Source: Methylomonas sp. LW13
GTDB taxonomy: Bacteria > Pseudomonadota > Gammaproteobacteria > Methylococcales > Methylomonadaceae
Direction of reading: 5' to 3'
Assembly (NCBI RefSeq): GCF_016865255.1
Contig: NZ_CP033381.1
Span: 310,001-374,000 of the forward strand
DNA: 64,000 nt
Position numbers and translations under genes: made by a program. Numbering within the stretch: the first letter of the stretch is position 1; every line of letters begins with the position of its first letter. Below the pieces are notes generated by a model. The model saw nothing but the letters and a program-made list of their open reading frames with translations. It ran no database searches and had not been told where the DNA came from. Positions 28,763-38,611 of the stretch are shown one piece after another.

Positions 28763-29839
28763 ATGAGAAACAGAAACTATCATGCTTTTAGCGCTACGCA
28801 GGTATACGCGAGAACCAAAATAAATGCTATCTATTGCCCGGTTTGTGGATTTAGGGAAGGGGAGCTTCTTTATACCGTAACCGCTGCAGAGGCGGCTCAG
28901 CACTTTGTGCTGAAAGAAGTTGACCCTATTCGCAATTTAAAACTTACTAATCATATTGCCGATTTATGGCGACAATGCACTTGTGATTATGTTGAATGTA
29001 AAACCTGCGGATTTATTTTTGCGTATCCATTCGTAGGGGGCGACTTTACTTTTTATGCTCTCGCGTATGAACGTTCGGGTTACCCAAAATGGAAATGGGA
29101 ATATCAAAAAACGGCAGATGCTATTTCTATAGTTTCTTCTAACAATGAGGAACGTCCTCTTAGGCTTCTTGAAATTGGTGCGGGGGATGGCGCTTTTGTT
29201 AGAAGGCTTTCACCCAACGTCATTGCCAAAGATGATGTCCTATGTTTGGAGTTTTCCGAATATGGACGAAATCGTATTTTAGAATACGGAATCGAATGTC
29301 TGAGTGTAGACATTAGAGAATTGCATCCTTCCGAGCCTGATAAGCTATTTGATGTCATTTGCATGTTTCAAGTATTAGAGCACATGGATCGTCTTGAGGA
29401 GCTTTTCATTACCCTTAGCCGTATAAGTAGAAATAACTCACATCTTTTTGTGACTGTTCCGAATAATGAACAGATTGAATTCAATGAAATCAATGGCTGT
29501 TTGCTCGATATGCCTCCTAACCATATAAGCCGCTGGAATCGGCAAGTTTTTGAAAAAATTGGGACGGCGTTCGGTTGGACTGTTTTGGAGTATCAGGGCG
29601 AACCGATGAATACGATGGATACGCTCAAACAACAAGTTGCCTATCGGTATTTAAAGTGCAGTCAGGATTCTTCTTCTATAGCCAATCTGATTGAGCGGAT
29701 ACGCTCTGAAAGGTTTCGCAAACTTTTGCGTATCGTTTGTGCAGTGGTTTATGCGTTGGGAAGAATGAGTATTCTTTTTAAGGCTGTGTCAGAAAATAAG
29801 TGCGGAGATTCGCAATGGATTCATTTTCAGAAACTTTAA
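28763..29839 (+). CDS. Class I SAM-dependent methyltransferase with N-terminal Zn-ribbon-like Cys pairs
   Basis: This is a 358-residue protein. The N-terminus has Cys pairs CPVCGF near 25 and C..CDYVECKTCGF near 72-83, typical of sugar-cluster methyltransferases with a Zn-binding module. A Methyltransf_23-type domain follows, with the motif I stretch LLEIGAGDGAFVRRL near 135 and the motif FDVICMFQVLEHMD near 195. It would methylate a sugar or end-cap of the polysaccharide. The substrate is not inferable. Confidence 0.8.
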   Translation: MRNRNYHAFSATQVYARTKINAIYCPVCGFREGELLYTVTAAEAAQHFVLKEVDPIRNLKLTNHIADLWRQCTCDYVECKTCGFIFAYPFVGGDFTFYALAYERSGYPKWKWEYQKTADAISIVSSNNEERPLRLLEIGAGDGAFVRRLSPNVIAKDDVLCLEFSEYGRNRILEYGIECLSVDIRELHPSEPDKLFDVICMFQVLEHMDRLEELFITLSRISRNNSHLFVTVPNNEQIEFNEINGCLLDMPPNHISRWNRQVFEKIGTAFGWTVLEYQGEPMNTMDTLKQQVAYRYLKCSQDSSSIANLIERIRSERFRKLLRIVCAVVYALGRMSILFKAVSENKCGDSQWIHFQKL

Positions 29840-29886
29840 CCAATTGAAGTTGATAAAAGCCTTTATTTAATTATGGAACAATACTG

Positions 29887-30987
29887 ATGAAAACGGAGAT
29901 CAATGCGGTCATTGTCACGAATGTTCCGGCGCCTTATCGAGTTCCCGTGTGGCGTAAAGTTGCTCAGGCAGAAGGTATAAGTCTTGCGCTTATCTTTTGT
30001 GCGCCTCCTCATATTGATACTGTACTTAATACTTCTGATTATGGCTTTGTCTCGTATTTTTTGACGGGCCGCTATCGAGCCATGGAGCGGCGATTTATGC
30101 ATAGTGATTTGAGAGTCTGGCCCTTACTCAATCAATTACGGCCCGATGTTGTAATAACTACGGGTTATATTCCGACCTTTTTGTTTTCTTTTGCTTGGGC
30201 TATTGCTCACGGAGTCCCTCATATAGTCATGACGGATGGCACCGCAAAATCAGAGCAGTCGCTTTCTTGGATACACCGTTTAGTACGTCGTATTGTTTTT
30301 AAGTTTAGTAGCGCATTTATCGGTGCTTGCGATGGCAGCAAGTCCTTGTTCAGGAATTACGGAGTAATCGAAAATCGTATCTATAAATCTTGTCTCTGTG
30401 CGGACAACGAGCGTTTTTCTTATACCTCATCAGCAGAACCTAAAGACTTTATTTATTGCGGGCGATTTGTCGCACATAAGCGCCCAATATTTGCTCTTGA
30501 AGTGGCGCGTGAAACGGCGATTCGGCTGGGTCGAAGGGCGTCCATTGATTTCGTGGGTAGTGGAGAGATGGAGGCTGAGTTGCGCGCCTATGCCGACAAT
30601 ATTTCCGAATACGTTGATTGTCGTTTTTTGGGATATGCAACTCAAGCGGAACTTCCCAAACTGTATGCAGACGCCAAGATTTTTCTATTTCCTTCCGAAT
30701 GGGATCCGTGGGGTGTGGTTGCCAACGAAGCCTGTGCTTCCGGATTGCCAGTGATTGTTTCGCCAAATGCTGGTGTAGCAGGAGAGTTGGTTGTCGATAG
30801 AGAAAATGGTTTTATCAGGGAGTTGAACATAGAGCAATGGGCTCAAGCGGCCGTTACTTTGCTCAGCGATCAAACTTTGTATGCGTGTTTTTCTGAAAAC
30901 TGTCGACTTAGAGTCGCTGAGTATAACTTCGATAATTCGGCCCTAGGTATTACCAATGCAATAATGCAGGCATATTTTGAGCAATAA
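29887..30987 (+). CDS. Glycosyltransferase family 4
   Basis: This 366-residue GT-B protein has an N-terminal VIVTNVPAPYRVPVWRKVA, typical of one GT4 subgroup. The C-terminal domain shows FIYCGRFVAHKRP, IDFVGSGEMEAEL, CRFLGYA and the E-x7-E segment PSEWDPWGVVANEACASG. It is probably a retaining transferase acting on the repeat unit at the cytoplasmic membrane face. The start is a plain ATG 47 bases after the methyltransferase. Confidence 0.87.
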   Translation: MKTEINAVIVTNVPAPYRVPVWRKVAQAEGISLALIFCAPPHIDTVLNTSDYGFVSYFLTGRYRAMERRFMHSDLRVWPLLNQLRPDVVITTGYIPTFLFSFAWAIAHGVPHIVMTDGTAKSEQSLSWIHRLVRRIVFKFSSAFIGACDGSKSLFRNYGVIENRIYKSCLCADNERFSYTSSAEPKDFIYCGRFVAHKRPIFALEVARETAIRLGRRASIDFVGSGEMEAELRAYADNISEYVDCRFLGYATQAELPKLYADAKIFLFPSEWDPWGVVANEACASGLPVIVSPNAGVAGELVVDRENGFIRELNIEQWAQAAVTLLSDQTLYACFSENCRLRVAEYNFDNSALGITNAIMQAYFEQ

Positions 30988-31001
30988 GGATTAATTTGAC
31001 T

Positions 31002-32132
31002 ATGACTAGAGCGATCTTGATAGCCACAATTATGCGCCCGAAAGGTGATACAGGGGTGCAGACGCATTTTCGCGCTTACTTGGATTACCTGGATTTAAGA
31101 AATCAGCCAAGCGAATTAATTACTCCATACAACGCGCCACTTTGGCAGGTTTACCCAGTATTTGCGGTAAGAAAGCTATTGATTGGGGCGTTCAGTGTGT
31201 GGTGGTATCGCTATTGGCATGCGCATTTTTTAAAGCACACCTTGCGATCATATTTGCAATCCGGAAAGGATTGCGTCATCTATGCTCAATGCCCAATATC
31301 CGCCGAGGCGGCACTAAGTGCGAGAGTATCTGAATGTCAGCGTGTGGTGATGGTTACCCATTTTAATATTTCTCAAGCAGATGAGTGGGTGGGCAAAGGC
31401 TTGATTGCAAAAGATGGCTACCTTTATCGATCTATTCAGCGATTTGAAGCTAGCGTATTACCGCGAGTCGATGGCTTGGTTTTCGTTTCCCAATTTATTA
31501 AGGGTGAGCTTATTAATCGCATCCCCGAGATTGAGAAAGTGCCTTCTGTTGTGGTTCCCAACTTTTTGCCTGACCCTGGCTTACCAGATGAATGTGAAGC
31601 CGTTGCCGATCTAATAAGTATTGGTACGCTGGAAACACGTAAGAATCAACAATACCTTTTGGAAATTGTTTGTGCATTACGAGAGATGGGACAACCTCTG
31701 ACCCTGACAATAGTGGGAGACGGTCCAGATAGAGTGATGTTGGAGGCAAAAGCGCGTGCATTAAAAGTTGAGGACTTGGTGCGGTTTGTGGGATTTGTTA
31801 ATAACGCCGCGCAACAAATTGCGTTGCATAGAGCCTGCATTCATGTTGCTACGATTGAAAATTTACCGATTACATTAATCGAGTCTATGGCGAGGGGGCG
31901 TCCAGTTTTTGCTGCTCCAGTTGGCGGTGTTTTAGAAATATTGGGCGATGAAGTGGGAGGATTAGCGATACCGCTAAATGATGCCCATGCTGCCGCCCGA
32001 ATAGTTGCAACGGCTCTGGGAAATCGGGAATGGATGTTGGTAACTGGTTCAGCAGCTAGAAATCGGTTTATCAAAGAATATGCTAGCGATTTCGCCGCAA
32101 GAAAATTGACGGCATTTCTGGAAAGCATTTAG
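31002..32132 (+). CDS. Glycosyltransferase family 4
   Basis: This 376-residue GT-B transferase includes LISIGTLETRKNQQYLLEI, LTIVGDGPDRVML, RFVGFVN and a C-terminal ENLPITLIESMARGRPVFAAPVGGVLEI donor-binding block with the E-x7-E acids. An AAGGATT element 12 bases upstream fits the ATG at 31002 better than the in-frame TTG two codons earlier. It is 14 bases from the previous gene, hence the same transcript. Confidence 0.87.
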   Translation: MTRAILIATIMRPKGDTGVQTHFRAYLDYLDLRNQPSELITPYNAPLWQVYPVFAVRKLLIGAFSVWWYRYWHAHFLKHTLRSYLQSGKDCVIYAQCPISAEAALSARVSECQRVVMVTHFNISQADEWVGKGLIAKDGYLYRSIQRFEASVLPRVDGLVFVSQFIKGELINRIPEIEKVPSVVVPNFLPDPGLPDECEAVADLISIGTLETRKNQQYLLEIVCALREMGQPLTLTIVGDGPDRVMLEAKARALKVEDLVRFVGFVNNAAQQIALHRACIHVATIENLPITLIESMARGRPVFAAPVGGVLEILGDEVGGLAIPLNDAHAAARIVATALGNREWMLVTGSAARNRFIKEYASDFAARKLTAFLESI

Positions 32133-32227
32133 CGCATAATCTCCGCTTTTGAATTCGCCAGCTCATTTGTGATGATCTTGTCAATCTAAGTGCTTCCCCC
32201 TTTTTTGTAGTTAATCTTGATTATTTT

Positions 32228-33385
32228 ATGAAAATTCTAATCGCTCATAATCATTACCAACATGCTGGCGGAGAGGATGGTGTTGTTGCCAATGAGCATA
32301 AATTGCTGATTGAGCAAGGGCATGAAGTAATGTTTTGGAGTGTCAATAATAAAGACTTGACCTTGAGTTTGACGGGGAAAATCAAAACAGCACTAACTAC
32401 CAGTTATTCTGTTGCCAGCCGGGAGAGTGCTCGTGATTTATTAGGTGGTTTTAAGCCTGACGTGGTTCATGCTCATAATTTTTTCCCGCAACTTAGCCCG
32501 TCCATATACGACGCTTGTATTGACGAAGGCGTTCCAGTAGTACAAACACTGCATAACTACCGGTTGATCTGCCCAGGCGCTTTGCTTATGCGTGATGGAC
32601 GCATTTGCGAGCAATGTGTGAGCGGTTCACCGTACCAGGCAGTGCTTTATGGGTGTTATCGTGGCTCGAAATTAGGCAGCCTGGTCGTTGCGCATATGGT
32701 AGATAAACACCGAAAACAAGGTACTTGGCAGCATAAGGTGAATTGGTTTGTGGCGTTGACTAATTTTGCGAGAGACAAATTTATCGAGGCCGGTTTTCCT
32801 GCGGATAAAATCAGCGTTAAACCCAATTTTGTCACTGAAGTCAAGGCTGTCATTCGTAAAAATCAAGCTCAAGCATATGCATTATTTGTAGGGAGGGTTA
32901 GCCTTGAGAAAGGCATTAAGACCTTGATTGAATCTTGGCGGCAATTGAATGGAGCTGTTCCGTTAAGAATTGCTGGGAGCGGGGAGCTCGCCAATCAGCT
33001 TGGTGGGATAAACGCAGTCAAGTACTTGGGGTTTCAGTCTGCGGAAGATGTTGATGCGCTAATGAGGGAAGCCAAATTTTTGGTAATGCCTTCAGAATGG
33101 TATGAAGGTTTTCCTATGGTTTTAGTAGAAGCGTTCTCACGCGGATTGCCTGTGCTGGCTTCCAGGCTAGGCGGCATGGCGGAAATTGTCGAGGATGGTG
33201 TAACTGGATTGCTGTTTGAACCCGGCAATGCGCACGAACTTGCCGAAAAGGCGCGATGGTTAATCAATCATCCTGATGAATGTATGCGGATGGGCAACAA
33301 TGCTCGAGCGACTTATTTGGAAAAGTATACACCAGAGATCAACTATAATCAGTTGAAGGCCATTTACCTGGCGGCAATGGCCTAA
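32228..33385 (+). CDS. Glycosyltransferase family 4
   Basis: This 385-residue GT4 enzyme starts ILIAHNHYQHAGGEDGVV, with the GGED pattern of a widespread subgroup. It has VVQTLHNYRLICPGALLMRDG with Cys residues near 118-135, and ends with ALFVGRVSLEKGIKTLI, LRIAGSGELANQL, KYLGF and PSEWYEGFPMVLVEAFSRG. It is the last plus-strand gene of this run. The gene convergent with it encodes a beta-helix protein 64 bases on. Confidence 0.88.
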   Translation: MKILIAHNHYQHAGGEDGVVANEHKLLIEQGHEVMFWSVNNKDLTLSLTGKIKTALTTSYSVASRESARDLLGGFKPDVVHAHNFFPQLSPSIYDACIDEGVPVVQTLHNYRLICPGALLMRDGRICEQCVSGSPYQAVLYGCYRGSKLGSLVVAHMVDKHRKQGTWQHKVNWFVALTNFARDKFIEAGFPADKISVKPNFVTEVKAVIRKNQAQAYALFVGRVSLEKGIKTLIESWRQLNGAVPLRIAGSGELANQLGGINAVKYLGFQSAEDVDALMREAKFLVMPSEWYEGFPMVLVEAFSRGLPVLASRLGGMAEIVEDGVTGLLFEPGNAHELAEKARWLINHPDECMRMGNNARATYLEKYTPEINYNQLKAIYLAAMA

Positions 33386-33448
33386 AAGCGTTTTCTACAA
33401 CCTAGTGTAAGCAGAGGATGCTATGTTGTCTGAACTTAAATCGGCATG

Positions 33449-35530
33449 CTATTTGATTAATCCAATATCTGACGGGATCATCTGAAATCCTATTTGTTTG
33501 ACTGGTGATTGTGCGCAGAATGTAGCGCTGTTTCCAGCGATAGTGACGCATGGGTCAACATTGATGCTGTCGTGTTCTATGCCTTCACCAACCCAATCCT
33601 GCCAAGGCGCGCCTGCTCGCTTTTTCAAGCGGTCAAGTACATCGTAGTCGACATTGAATTGCCCTGTGGTATTCCATACGAGATTGTCGGACAGTGTGTT
33701 GCTTTGTTCCGGTAGCCAATACCTCAGGGTTGTTCCTCCGCGTTTATTGGAGATAATTACATTACGTCTGATTTTATTGCCTTCAGGCCAGTTTTCGTGA
33801 GCCATTGGTTGTGCGAGTTCCGGGTATTTGTTACGCCAAATCTGACTTTGGTAAGGCACCGCTTTTAAGCGTTTTTTGTTTTCTTCCCAATTGTAAGTTG
33901 GCCAGCGATTATCAACCAATATTGCATATTGTTCGGTATTGAATAGATTGTTTTCAATATTATTGTCGCGACCACCCCCCAGTTGGATCGCCATTTCACC
34001 TGCATTGTTGAAGATATTGCCGGTTATTGTAAAGCCGCTGATGGCATCATCTAGATAAACACCTCTGGCGCCATGCGCAGTATATTTGAAAAAATTTTTG
34101 GAGAGGTCGACGCTTTCCAGGCCGTAACCTAAGATATCATGGATACTATTATAACGAATGATATTGCCGCGTTGAGTCCAATCTTTACCCATGTAAATGG
34201 CACCGCAATCCGATGACTGTTCGCAGACATGACTTACTTCATTTTTTTCGAGTAAATGATCGTTGCCGTCAAGAATGATGCCGGTACCAGCCGCATATTC
34301 GACCGTATTATGTTTGGCACTGCCACCTGCACCTCCCAGTCGAATTGCCGGAGAGTAAGTAAAAATAGTGGTGCCAAAATGATGGATATGGTTATTAATT
34401 GCTAGGTTATTAGACGATTGTAAGGTTTTTCTGTTTCCACCTATTAATAGAATACCTCCTTCACCAGTATCGTAGATTTTGCTATTAGAAATAGTAATAT
34501 TGTTGCTGTCTACCGCTTCTATTGCTCTGGCGCCGACATTATGAACTTCAAGTTTGTTGAGAGTTATGTCGCTTGAATTATATATGCTGATAGCTGTTTC
34601 CGTGCTGTGCCGAAATATTAGGTTGTGAAAGCTAATATTTTTTGCCGCCTTAAGCGATAAAAGCTTTTGTAATGAAGAGGCTATAATATTTTCAGGAATA
34701 ACTTGATCGGGTGGAATGAATAATATCCTTGCGTTTGGTTTGTCATAAAACCATTCGCCACTACTGTTCAATTCGGACAGGATGTTTTGCAGGTAAAATC
34801 GTCGACCACTGGCTAATGGAAAGGTCGTGTCGGCCGATAAGGTTATTTCGTTGCGATTTTGATCAATTGCTAATACTGGTAAATATTGATCATACCAGTC
34901 GTTACTTGCAAAGATATGTGCCTGGACTCGACTAAAGTCACTTTGTAGGAGGGGTAGTTTCTCAAAACTGCTGAATTTTTTTTTCTCATCCAGTGGTGCT
35001 TTGATATGTGCCCAGCCAGAGTCTGGCCAACGAGCAAGTTGCAGTCTATGTTGGTTTACAAACAACTCAAATCCTGGAATGCTGCCTTTTTTACGGTTTG
35101 TATCAGAGTATTTAATATCATCTAACGCTAAGTTAGTAGTTGGGCAATTCCAGATTTTATTATCTCCCTCAGTGCAGCTTTGTAAAGATATGCCGCCACT
35201 AATCACTGTGGGTCCATTTTCGCCTTGCCAACGAATTTCGAGGTCAGCGAAGCCAGAGTCACGTATATCAAACTCTAATGGTCTTTGTAGCGTATATTTG
35301 CCGGGTTGAACGTGGACTGTTACCGACTCATTAAACTGACCATTTTTTTTCAAATCTCTAATGGCTTGTTGTGCTCGATAAAGTGTCTGAAAAGGGCCGG
35401 AAGTAGAAGTTGAGTCTAGAGATAATCCGCTAGATTGATCATTTCCTGATGGGGCAACGTAGTAGTCGAGAGCCGTTGAAGTGGTTGAAAAACATATCAA
35501 TGCAATAATAGAAAATGATTTATTTCTCAT
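33449..35530 (-). CDS. Secreted right-handed parallel beta-helix protein (polysaccharide-modifying candidate)
   Basis: This is a 693-residue protein. A signal peptide (about 1-20, MRNKSFSIIALICFSTTSTA) leads into DYYVAPSGNDQSSG, the N-terminus typical of pectate-lyase/PbH1-type proteins. The interior (about 280-560) is a succession of N-rich repeats such as ISFHNLIFRHST, ITLNKLEVHNVGA, ITISNSKIYDTGEGG and NIIRYNSIHDILGYG. It is paralogous to the next gene over its whole length. A lyase, epimerase or surface-anchored glycan-binding role would fit the cluster; the catalytic residues are not identifiable with certainty. Confidence 0.78.
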   Translation of the reverse strand: MRNKSFSIIALICFSTTSTALDYYVAPSGNDQSSGLSLDSTSTSGPFQTLYRAQQAIRDLKKNGQFNESVTVHVQPGKYTLQRPLEFDIRDSGFADLEIRWQGENGPTVISGGISLQSCTEGDNKIWNCPTTNLALDDIKYSDTNRKKGSIPGFELFVNQHRLQLARWPDSGWAHIKAPLDEKKKFSSFEKLPLLQSDFSRVQAHIFASNDWYDQYLPVLAIDQNRNEITLSADTTFPLASGRRFYLQNILSELNSSGEWFYDKPNARILFIPPDQVIPENIIASSLQKLLSLKAAKNISFHNLIFRHSTETAISIYNSSDITLNKLEVHNVGARAIEAVDSNNITISNSKIYDTGEGGILLIGGNRKTLQSSNNLAINNHIHHFGTTIFTYSPAIRLGGAGGSAKHNTVEYAAGTGIILDGNDHLLEKNEVSHVCEQSSDCGAIYMGKDWTQRGNIIRYNSIHDILGYGLESVDLSKNFFKYTAHGARGVYLDDAISGFTITGNIFNNAGEMAIQLGGGRDNNIENNLFNTEQYAILVDNRWPTYNWEENKKRLKAVPYQSQIWRNKYPELAQPMAHENWPEGNKIRRNVIISNKRGGTTLRYWLPEQSNTLSDNLVWNTTGQFNVDYDVLDRLKKRAGAPWQDWVGEGIEHDSINVDPCVTIAGNSATFCAQSPVKQIGFQMIPSDIGLIK

Positions 35531-35900
35531 TTGAGATTGCTCGAAAAAGTGATGGGTGAAAATGAAATATTGTGTTGTCTGAGGTCTTAAAAAATATTAT
35601 TTATATTTATGTGGCTTGTTGAAATTAAGTAGAAGCCTTGTGGGTGATAAAAAATAGTCGAATGGCCTTTATTATATAATAGTTGTCTGCACGATTGCTG
35701 GAGTGTATCTCGTTACAATAGGGGGTATTTAAAATATCTTTTTTAAATAAAAATAGTTGGTTTCTAAGTGGCGCGCGATGGGGCTTGTGATATGGCGAGA
35801 ATGTCAAATTCTATTGCATTTTTAGAGTTATTTTGTGATAGATGGTGTTTTGAGTATTGTTGGCAAAGTCTATTAAATATCACATATGATAATTCCGAAA
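35531..35900. other. Gene-free stretch between the two beta-helix genes
   Basis: This is AT-rich sequence with no credible frame. It must contain the promoter of the gene that starts at 35530 on the minus strand, because the upstream paralogue ends in an intrinsic terminator. No confident -35/-10 pair was assigned. Confidence 0.4.
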
Positions 35901-35921
35901 AAGCGCTCTGATAGAGCGCTT
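35901..35921 (-). terminator. Intrinsic terminator of the upstream beta-helix gene
   Basis: A perfect 9-bp stem AAGCGCTCT/AGAGCGCTT with a 3-base loop is followed on the minus strand by TTTTCGG. It sits 33 bases beyond the stop of the gene ending at 35954. It implies that the two beta-helix genes are transcribed separately. Confidence 0.75.
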
Positions 35922-35953
35922 AAGGTAATCGTTAATATGTTAAATTTCTTAAT

Positions 35954-38062
35954 TTACTCAACAGGGCCAATATCCGTAGGTATAGGCTTAAAGCCTATCT
36001 GATATATAGGAGAATTTTCGCAGGAAATACTAATCGAATTGCCTGTTATAGTTAAACACGGATTGGCAAACAGGCTATTCTTTTCAACTCCTTGGCTTAA
36101 CCAGTCTTCCCAGAGACTCCCTCCTTTCTCTGCGCCGGTATCCAGTACATTGTAATCTACTCTAATGTTGCCGTTTTCTCGCCACACCAGATTATTACTT
36201 ATGTTATTTGTTTCCTTAGGCATCCAATAACGTATGGATTGACCGTTAGAACTGGTAGAGATTATGATATTTTGCCGTATGGTATTACCTTCTGGCCACG
36301 TGTCATTGTGCATAGGCAATCTCAGCTCGGGATATTTAACCTGCCAGACGGTATCGCTAATTGGCATGGATGTTAAAGTTTGTCTGTTTATGGACCAATT
36401 ATAATGTTGGCTGCGATAATCAGTTAAAATGGCGTATTTGTTGGTTTTAATAATGTTGTTTTCAATGCGGTTGTCACGTCCACCACCAATCTGAATGCTC
36501 ATCTGGCCGGCATTTTCTAAAATATTTCCATACACAGTGAAGCCGCTGACGCCATCGTCAAGATAAATGCCACGAGCTCCATCCTTTACGTATTGAATAA
36601 TATTTTTTGATATATTGAAAGTGGCGGTATATAACTGATAGCCAGAAAAATCATGAATGCTGTTATAACGAATGATGTTTCCTCGATATGTCCAATCTCT
36701 ACCTGAATAGATTGCACCGCAATCGCTCGATTGCTGACAGATCTGAGAAATATCGTTTTTTTCAATCAGATGGTCGTTTCCGTTAAGGATAATCGCATTC
36801 CCATTACCATTTTTTATTATATTATGAGATACGGTAGAGGCCGTTCCTCTAATAGATATGGCGGGAGAATTATTGAATAGTATAGAGTCATAGTTAAGTA
36901 TGTTATTGTTATCGACAATATTACCTGAAGGGTCAAGCGTTGGTCTGTCCCCTCCTAGCATTAAAATCCCACCTTGGCCTACATCATGAATATTGCTGTT
37001 ATGGATCGTGACATTAGTACATGTTAGGCAGCGTATTGCTTGGCCTGCAACGTTGTTTATATCAAGGTTATTCAGCATTAATTTGTCGGACCTATTTATA
37101 TTGATAGCATTGCTAGTGCTGTACTGGAAGGTTAAGTTACTTAATCTAATGTTACTAAGGTCTTTGACTCTCAAAAGGTTAGTTGCAGATGAAATAACAA
37201 TGTTGTTTAATTTTGTTCCAGCCGGAGGTATTAGTAAAATTTGGTTATTGGTTTTATCGAAAAACCATTCTTCGGGAGTGTCCAATGCTGTTTCGATATT
37301 TTGCAAATAAAACCGGCGGCCACTTGCCAAGTTATCATGCGTTTCGCTAGATAAAATGATTTTGTTGTTGCTCTGGTCGATATTCGATACACCGAGGTAT
37401 TCGTCGAAAGTGTCATTGCCTGCATAGGTATGAATTTGAGCGTCACTTAAGTCGCCAAAAAACTGTGGTATTTTTTCAACTACATTGAATTGAGTTTTGA
37501 AATTTAGAGGCAATTTTATATGTGCCCAATCGTTATCCGGCCATCGAGCTAAATGCATTCTACGTCCGTCTATAAAAAGTTCAAATGCAGGTGGATTACC
37601 GGAAATTCGCTCATTGATTTCACCTTTAATACCGGTGACGAGATCGGCGCTAATAGGGCAGCTTAAAATTCTATGTTGATTAGTGCCGCTAATTGGTTGG
37701 CAATTTTTAAGAGTTATGCCACCGGAAATAATGCTGGCACCTTTTTCTCCGGTCCATATAATTTCCTTACCTGGTTCACCAGAATCTTTGTCATCAAAGT
37801 CCAGCGAAGATTGGAGTTGATAAGTTCCCTTGCCAACATGAACCGTAATCGCTTCATTAAATTTCCCCGCCGCTTTTAATTGCCGAATCGCGTTTCGGGC
37901 GCGAGTTAGGGTTTTGAATGGACCGGTTTTCGTCCAAAAATTGACGCTAGGGGACAGGCCATTTAGGCTGTCACTTCCCGAGGGTGACACGTAGAAATCC
38001 TTTGCCGCCGCTGCCGAGCAGAACGTCGCGAAGGTTAGAGTTATGACAAGTTTAATAAACAT
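35954..38062 (-). CDS. Secreted right-handed parallel beta-helix protein (paralogue)
   Basis: This 702-residue protein has a signal peptide (about 1-20) and the same layout as its neighbour: DFYVSPSGSDSLNG start, GPFKTLTRARNAIRQLK, then ISGGITLKNC, and a PbH1-repeat body with QICQQSSDCGAIYSGRDW, NIIRYNSIHDFSGY and GARGIYLDDGVSGF. It ends IGFKPIPTDIGPVE, against IGFQMIPSDIGLIK in the paralogue. The pair is clearly a tandem duplication that has diverged. It is AT-rich like the island. Its function may be polymer trimming or modification in the periplasm or outside the cell, by inference only. Confidence 0.78.
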   Translation of the reverse strand: MFIKLVITLTFATFCSAAAAKDFYVSPSGSDSLNGLSPSVNFWTKTGPFKTLTRARNAIRQLKAAGKFNEAITVHVGKGTYQLQSSLDFDDKDSGEPGKEIIWTGEKGASIISGGITLKNCQPISGTNQHRILSCPISADLVTGIKGEINERISGNPPAFELFIDGRRMHLARWPDNDWAHIKLPLNFKTQFNVVEKIPQFFGDLSDAQIHTYAGNDTFDEYLGVSNIDQSNNKIILSSETHDNLASGRRFYLQNIETALDTPEEWFFDKTNNQILLIPPAGTKLNNIVISSATNLLRVKDLSNIRLSNLTFQYSTSNAININRSDKLMLNNLDINNVAGQAIRCLTCTNVTIHNSNIHDVGQGGILMLGGDRPTLDPSGNIVDNNNILNYDSILFNNSPAISIRGTASTVSHNIIKNGNGNAIILNGNDHLIEKNDISQICQQSSDCGAIYSGRDWTYRGNIIRYNSIHDFSGYQLYTATFNISKNIIQYVKDGARGIYLDDGVSGFTVYGNILENAGQMSIQIGGGRDNRIENNIIKTNKYAILTDYRSQHYNWSINRQTLTSMPISDTVWQVKYPELRLPMHNDTWPEGNTIRQNIIISTSSNGQSIRYWMPKETNNISNNLVWRENGNIRVDYNVLDTGAEKGGSLWEDWLSQGVEKNSLFANPCLTITGNSISISCENSPIYQIGFKPIPTDIGPVE

Positions 38063-38112
38063 AGTTTTCTCCTTTTATTAACTCATGCTCCAATAGCCTG
38101 ACAGACCACGGA

Positions 38113-38310
38113 ATACAGTCAGCTAATTCAGTTAATATTTGAGGGGTAGTGTTCCGGTCCTTGGTTACGAAGATACTTTGAAATTGTTTCAGAATTGGGT
38201 CAACTGCGGGCCATTCCATTCAGTCTGCATCGCCAACACGGAATCAATACTAGCAGCTCTTTTCAATAACGAAATACGTAACCTCACGAATACCGCTTTT
38301 TCAACCGCAG
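38113..38310 (+). pseudogene. 5' remnant of a WecG/TagA/CpsF-family glycosyltransferase gene
   Basis: The sequence aligns codon by codon with the start of the intact gene at 40594. The start codon is ATA instead of ATG. Codons 2-9 read QSANSVNI against QAIKSVDI, and then there is an in-frame TGA and a one-base frameshift. After that, VPVLGYEDTLKLFQNW matches FPILDYELTLQLFQEW, and HSVCIANTESILAALFNNEI matches the intact HQVCIANVHTTVACLTDHEL. Similarity ends near AFST, and the remaining three quarters of the gene are gone. Homology also extends a few bases upstream (CACGGAAT), as expected for a duplicated gene. Confidence 0.8.
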
Positions 38311-38468
38311 TCAGGGTCTAATAAATTTTGACGAGCCAAATTGGTGCGCTTGGCTAGCATCTGAACTAAAGCGCACCGTTCTGACATGCTGTTGAAATGT
38401 GTTGGTAACAGCCTATCTCGATTGCATGTGTCGATAATGGCTTTTTATGTGCCCATCCAAGCTTATAT

Positions 38469-38611
38469 GGGTAGCCTCTAAAAATCCCTTTTCCTACGTA
38501 ACCGCATGGCATAAATGAGAGGGTGAGGGATGAACATATTTCATATTTAATTCCCTCATCCCAACCTTCTCCCGGGGGGAGAAGGAGATTTTTTAATTTT
38601 TAAAGGTTCCC
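38469..38611. repeat. MITE-like palindromic element, type B
   Basis: The left end GGGTAGCCTCTAAAAATCCC (38469) and the right end, read on the minus strand as GGGAACCTTTAAAAATT (from 38611), are inverted. The core contains GAGAGGGTGAGGGATG and CCCTCATCCCAACCTTCTCCC with a GGGAGAAGG partner. The sequence after the right end, CTATAGCTAT, is the same as after the element ending at 40255. Confidence 0.65.
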
